A DNA stretch of 64,000 bases from Mycolicibacter longobardus (GTDB lineage Bacteria > Actinomycetota > Actinomycetes > Mycobacteriales > Mycobacteriaceae): positions 299,519-363,518 of the forward strand of contig NZ_LQPG01000007.1 in NCBI RefSeq assembly GCF_002102265.1, written 5' to 3'. Position 1 is the stretch's first letter; the number at the start of each line of letters is the position of its first letter. Position numbers and translations under genes: made by a program. Below are positions 60,868 through 64,000 of the stretch, piece after piece. A model generated the notes under the pieces. It had not been told where the DNA came from. It saw only the letters and a program-made list of their open reading frames with translations, and did not search any database.

Positions 60868-61157
60868 ATCGCGAGCACGGCCGTCCACAACACGACGAGC
60901 CAGGCGTCGGTGGTGCGGCGCAGCCAGAGCGGTGCGGTTCGGACCTCCATGAAGTTGCGGATGATCAGCCGTGCCTTGACGGCCGACAGCGCGATCACCG
61001 CGACGGTGATGGGGATGCTGGGTTCGACGTGCCCGCCGGCATGCCCCGGGGAAAGCCACCAGGCCAGCACGGTGATCACCACCAGGACCAGCCAGCTTCC
61101 GGTCAGCAGCGGGTCGGGCACGAAGCGGGAATGCTGTTGGACGGCCACGCTGTTCAC
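60855..61157 (-). CDS. Cytochrome c oxidase subunit IV-like membrane protein
   Basis: 100 residues with three predicted transmembrane helices (about 15-35, 42-60, 80-98) and a short charged loop with RLIIRNFMEVRTAP, as in the bacterial COX4 / CyoD-like group. GTG 61157 overlaps the subunit III stop by four bases. No subunits I or II are present in this window, so it probably acts with the paralogous membrane proteins upstream rather than in a normal oxidase. Confidence 0.87.
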   Translation of the reverse strand: MNSVAVQQHSRFVPDPLLTGSWLVLVVITVLAWWLSPGHAGGHVEPSIPITVAVIALSAVKARLIIRNFMEVRTAPLWLRRTTDAWLVVLWTAVLAIYLF

Positions 61158-61750
61158 CTCATCACGTAGAGCAGGGCGAAGATCACGATCCAGAGCAGGT
61201 CGACCATGTGCCAGTAGGTCGCGCCCTGTTCGACCATGCTGACCCGAGCCCGGCGCGGGTTGCGCAGTTCCCGAACCACGACTCCCAGAATCAGCAGTCC
61301 CAGTCCCACGTGGAACAGGTGCACACCGGTGAGCACGTAGTAGAAGCTGAAGAACGCGCTGGAATTGGTGTGTCCCGCATGTATTTCGCAGGACCACTCG
61401 TAGACCTTGATCGCCGCGAACAGCGCGCCGCACAGCGCCCCGCCGCGCACCAGACTGATCGCGCCGGTGCGGTTGCCGGCCCGGGCGGCCTGAACACCCT
61501 GTGCGACCAGCCAGGAACTGGTGATCAGCACAATGGTGTTGACCACGCCGATGGTGATGCTGAGGTGCTGCTGGTCGGCCAGGAACTGCTCGGGCGAGCG
61601 GGTCCGGAACACCAGGTAGGCGATGAAGTAGCCGCCGAAGATGAACAGATCCCCGAGCACCATAAACCACATGTGCCCGTCGCCGGGCAGATGTGTCTTG
61701 GTACCGAGGTCGGATTCCGCACGGGCGGTTGATATCTGCTGGTCAGTCAC
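61154..61750 (-). CDS. Cytochrome c oxidase subunit III-like membrane protein (NorE/CoxC type)
   Basis: 198 residues with five transmembrane segments. Characteristic stretches are HMWFMVLGDLFIFGGYFIAY, SSWLVAQGVQAARAG, FFSFYYVLTGVHLFHVGLGL and TYWHMVDLLWIVIFALLY. Five helices and the missing N-terminal pair place it with short COX3/NorE-type proteins. GTG 61750 overlaps the upstream stop (GTGA). Role may be in assembly or stability of an oxidase encoded elsewhere. Confidence 0.9.
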   Translation of the reverse strand: MTDQQISTARAESDLGTKTHLPGDGHMWFMVLGDLFIFGGYFIAYLVFRTRSPEQFLADQQHLSITIGVVNTIVLITSSWLVAQGVQAARAGNRTGAISLVRGGALCGALFAAIKVYEWSCEIHAGHTNSSAFFSFYYVLTGVHLFHVGLGLLILGVVVRELRNPRRARVSMVEQGATYWHMVDLLWIVIFALLYVMR

Positions 61751-62499
61751 TCCACGGCTCCCTCGGGGGATTCGCGCTTGCCGGTGACCCACATGATGGG
61801 GAAGATCAGCCCCAGCCAGGCGGCGAAGATGACGACGGCGATGTAGAAGGTGATGATCCCGTTCCAGGCGAAGGCGCCCGATTGGTACAACCACATCTGG
61901 GTGGCGATCACCTCGGTGACGATCTGCCAGACCGTGATGTAGGCGAACCATTTCGGGAAGATCTTGTTCTTGTCGTAGAAGATCGCCAGCGCCAGGCAGA
62001 AGTAGGCGGCGGTGAAACAGCCCAGCGAACCGTTGTAGGACAGCGTCCCGAGGTCGTAGAAGAACCGCACCAGCTCCGGGTCGCGGTCTGACCGGAACAC
62101 CGCGAGCAGGTAACACAGCATCATCAGCTGGAAACCGGGGATCGCCCCGACCGCCATGGCACCGATGTAGCCGTAGGCCAACAACGAACCCGAGCTCATC
62201 CGTTTCATGTGATAGCCGATGAGGCCGTTGGAGATCGCGGCGCCGCCGGTGATCATCAGCAGCATCACGAAGCCGATCCGGATGGTGATCGCGTGCTGGT
62301 GATACCAGTCCACGATCTCGGGCACCCCGACATCGGGCCGCGGTGGCGGCGTCACCCTGCCCAGCAGACAGACCCCGAGACCCATCAGCAGGTAGAACGC
62401 GACGGAAATCCAGAACACCAGGCGCACATCGCGTTTACCACCGCCGGGCGGGTCGGGCTCGTCGACCTCGCGGCCGGACAGCAGCGTCGTGACGCTCAC
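61747..62499 (-). CDS. Six-helix membrane protein, paralogue of 62496-63239
   Basis: 250 residues, six predicted transmembrane helices. Shares with the next gene MKRMSSxSxxAYxY, FRSDRDPEL, FPKWFAY and AWxGxIxF, so the two arose by duplication and probably form a heterodimer. No annotated family recognised with confidence. Coupled on both sides by four-base overlaps, so it belongs to the oxidase-like operon. Confidence 0.85.
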   Translation of the reverse strand: MSVTTLLSGREVDEPDPPGGGKRDVRLVFWISVAFYLLMGLGVCLLGRVTPPPRPDVGVPEIVDWYHQHAITIRIGFVMLLMITGGAAISNGLIGYHMKRMSSGSLLAYGYIGAMAVGAIPGFQLMMLCYLLAVFRSDRDPELVRFFYDLGTLSYNGSLGCFTAAYFCLALAIFYDKNKIFPKWFAYITVWQIVTEVIATQMWLYQSGAFAWNGIITFYIAVVIFAAWLGLIFPIMWVTGKRESPEGAVE

Positions 62500-63239
62500 C
62501 GCACCAGCCCTTCCTTGACGCCCTGCCGGTACAGCGCATCTCGCAGCGCGAAGAACATCGCGAACACGAAGACCGCGAAGGCGCCGTTGCGCAGCCAGAA
62601 CGAGATGAGCCCGTCCCAGGCCAGCGGCCCGGTGGTGTACACCGCAGCCGCCGCCGAGGGCAGCATCGCCAGCGCGGTGATCACCGACAGATGCGCCACC
62701 CAGCGCGGGAATACCGGATCAGGACCGCGGTCGAAGTAGACGGCGCAGGCCAGCATCGCGAACTGCGCCACGATCATGCCGATGGGTGCGATGAACGACA
62801 GCCACGCCATGTCGTTGAGCGCCTGAATCAGCTCCGGGCTGCGGTCGGAGCGGAACGCGCCCACCCCGAAGAAGATGTTCGACAGCGCGAACAGTGTGGC
62901 GCCGCTGACCACGGCGGCCAGGTAGGCGTAGGCGAAGACGTGACTCTGGGTGGACATGCGCTTCATCTGACCGACGATCAGTACCAGGAACGGCACGATC
63001 ATGATCCCGCACAGGTTGAATCCGACCATGCTCAACCGGATCCAGGACCGGTGCTCGTCGTAGAACTGCGCCACCTGCTGGGCGGACATGGTCGGTGACA
63101 TGGGCGGGAAGAAGCCCGGGAACGCCGCGAACATCGCGAGCAGCACCGCGGCAACGACCGGGCCGGACCACAGCAGCACCAGCTGCGCCCGGAATGCCGA
63201 CGCCTGTGGCGAATCCTCGACTTCGGCGAGCAATTGCAT
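62496..63239 (-). CDS. Six-helix membrane protein, first gene of the oxidase-like operon
   Basis: 247 residues, six predicted transmembrane helices (for example LVLLWSGPVVAAVLLAMFAA and NGAFAVFVFAMFFALRDAL), with the shared FRSDRSPEL loop, MKRMS and AWDGLISFW motifs. A soluble loop of about 25 residues (PPMSPTMSAQQVAQFYDEHR) after helix 1 could sit outside the membrane. Two TAGCCGANCGGCTA-like palindromes lie 21-57 bases before its start, indicating TetR control. Confidence 0.85.
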   Translation of the reverse strand: MQLLAEVEDSPQASAFRAQLVLLWSGPVVAAVLLAMFAAFPGFFPPMSPTMSAQQVAQFYDEHRSWIRLSMVGFNLCGIMIVPFLVLIVGQMKRMSTQSHVFAYAYLAAVVSGATLFALSNIFFGVGAFRSDRSPELIQALNDMAWLSFIAPIGMIVAQFAMLACAVYFDRGPDPVFPRWVAHLSVITALAMLPSAAAAVYTTGPLAWDGLISFWLRNGAFAVFVFAMFFALRDALYRQGVKEGLVR

Positions 63240-63260
63240 AGCGCTACCCCTTCACCCCGC

Positions 63261-63297
63261 TAGCCGATCGGCTATCGAAAAGGTAGCCGAGCGGCTA
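63261..63297. promoter_or_regulatory. Double TAGCCG...CGGCTA operator before the oxidase-like operon
   Basis: TAGCCGATCGGCTA (63261-63274, perfect) and TAGCCGAGCGGCTA (63284-63297, six-base arms around AG), centres 23 bp apart. They lie just upstream of the membrane operon and downstream of the tetR stop. A related site is at 63916-63929 upstream of tetR itself. Confidence 0.8.
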
Positions 63298-63305
63298 GCC
63301 GACGG

Positions 63306-63905
63306 TCAATGCCCGTCGGCGATGTCGCCGGGAGCTTCGATGAATCGCCTGGTGAGCCGCAGCAGTTGGGCGCGCAGCGTGTCGTCGTCGATGCCGCCCA
63401 CCAGGGGATGCATCACCCCCACGGCGATGGCGCCCGACAGCATGGCGGCCGACACCACGGCGTCGGCGCCGGCGTCGCCGACGAGCACCCCGTAGAGCCG
63501 CGCGATGAACTGCTGAAACGGCTGGTGCTCGGCCAGCAGCCGGACGATCACCGGGTCGAACTGCAGGGTGCTCGCCACGCCCCGCCGGCGCACCGCCATG
63601 TCGATGACGCCGTCGAGCAACAGCTCACGAGCCCGCGGCCGGCTCTGCTCGGCTTCGGCGACCTCCAGGGCTTCCTCCAACAGGCCCAGTTCCCGCTCGG
63701 TGAGCGCGACCACGATCTCCTCTTTGGTCTTGAACTGGTGATAGACCGCCGCCTTGGTGACCCCGATCGTGTCGGCGATCATCTGCAGTGACGTTCCGCC
63801 GACACCGTTTTCACCGATCAACTGCAGCGCAGCGTCGAGAATGCGGGTCTGCGCCGCGCTGCGGGCGATGAAGCGGAACCGGGTGGCGGCCGGAGTGAAA
63901 GCCAT
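63306..63905 (-). CDS. TetR-family transcriptional regulator
   Basis: 199 residues; HTH about 18-65 (AQTRILDAALQLIGENG ... MIADTIGVTKAAVYHQFKTK), C-terminal effector domain. Immediately upstream of the oxidase-like operon on the same strand, and palindromes of one type occur before both, so it most likely represses itself and the operon. Inducer unknown. Confidence 0.92.
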   Translation of the reverse strand: MAFTPAATRFRFIARSAAQTRILDAALQLIGENGVGGTSLQMIADTIGVTKAAVYHQFKTKEEIVVALTERELGLLEEALEVAEAEQSRPRARELLLDGVIDMAVRRRGVASTLQFDPVIVRLLAEHQPFQQFIARLYGVLVGDAGADAVVSAAMLSGAIAVGVMHPLVGGIDDDTLRAQLLRLTRRFIEAPGDIADGH

Positions 63906-63915
63906 GCGAAGAGAG

Positions 63916-63929
63916 TAGCCAGTCGGCTA
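63916..63929. promoter_or_regulatory. TAGCC-N4-GGCTA operator upstream of tetR
   Basis: TAGCCAGTCGGCTA lies 10 bases before the tetR ATG and matches the two sites at 63261-63297 in both arms except for one base. Probable autoregulatory site. Confidence 0.7.
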
Positions 63930-63951
63930 GACATCCCAGGTCCGTAAGTTG

Positions 63952-64000
63952 TCAAGCGGCTGCGGGCGTGCGGTGTGCCCAGGCTTTGTGTTCGTCGTAG
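63952..64000 (-). CDS. Possible 3' end of a minus-strand gene
   Basis: The last 49 bases contain, in one minus-strand frame, YDEHKAWAHRTPAAA followed by TGA at 63952-63954. Its composition resembles the C-terminus of a mycobacterial protein, but only 15 codons are visible, so the gene and its function cannot be named. Chance is possible. Confidence 0.3.
   Translation of the reverse strand, partial: YDEHKAWAHRTPAAA

Noticed and set aside
63947..63965. GTCAAGCGGCTG near the right edge as a third copy of the 1796/2705 operator
   Set aside because: Only the 12-base core resembles it, the AT-rich flank and symmetry are missing, and the site falls at a likely gene end, not a promoter.
1..64000. 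CRISPR arrays, insertion sequences, prophage or tRNA genes
   Set aside because: No spaced direct repeats, transposase or integrase motifs, or cloverleaf-like sequences were noticed.

Overview
The window is GC-rich, densely coded DNA from a mycobacterium, most likely an environmental, fast-growing Mycolicibacterium-type species (inference). Indicators are a complete mceA-F set with Mce-associated proteins, a VapBC pair, KstD-like flavoproteins, split (heteromeric) FadE acyl-CoA dehydrogenases, a mycofactocin-type SDR, and P450s paired with small ferredoxins. No rRNA, tRNA, insertion sequence or CRISPR array was seen, and no gene-free stretch exceeds 300 bases.

Layout. (1) 1-3185: a TetR-ferredoxin-P450 operon (P450 cut by the window edge), an SDR and a divergent SnoaL-like protein; two near-identical palindromes mark the promoters. 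(2) 3201-3885: a VapBC locus with a perfect upstream palindrome, an apparently frameshifted antitoxin and an intact-looking toxin. (3) 3886-13841 (minus): nine tightly packed genes combining a KstD-like dehydrogenase, MhpA-, MhpB- and MhpC-like ring hydroxylation and cleavage enzymes, a luciferase-type flavoprotein, an SDR, a cyclase-family enzyme and two hydrolases; an IclR regulator and a second KstD-like flavoprotein are divergent. (4) 16467-27763: an mce locus. mceA-F and three small secreted proteins run on the minus strand, two Mam proteins converge from the plus strand, the YrbE permease genes are missing, and a truncated thiolase C-terminus lies where they should be.

(5) 27792-60867: a large catabolic island with CoA transferase, two aldehyde dehydrogenases, SDRs, three P450s with ferredoxins, a NuoF-like flavoprotein, split and single acyl-CoA dehydrogenases, a DUF35-thiolase fusion, four amidohydrolases, a Rieske oxygenase and a Rieske ferredoxin. 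At least six promoters here carry a palindrome GAGAAT-N3-ATTCTC, generally 18-30 nt before the start codon, which suggests one regulon; the TetR at 57541 is the best candidate regulator. (6) 60855-63929: a TetR-controlled membrane operon of cytochrome-oxidase subunit III and IV homologues with two paralogous six-helix proteins and no catalytic subunit nearby.

Taken together the genes suggest uptake (Mce) and oxidative breakdown of a hydrophobic ring compound (steroid, terpenoid or substituted aromatic). P450 or Rieske oxygenation, alcohol and aldehyde oxidation, CoA activation, dehydrogenation by split ACADs, retro-aldol or thiolytic cleavage and ring opening are all represented. The actual substrate cannot be read from sequence alone.
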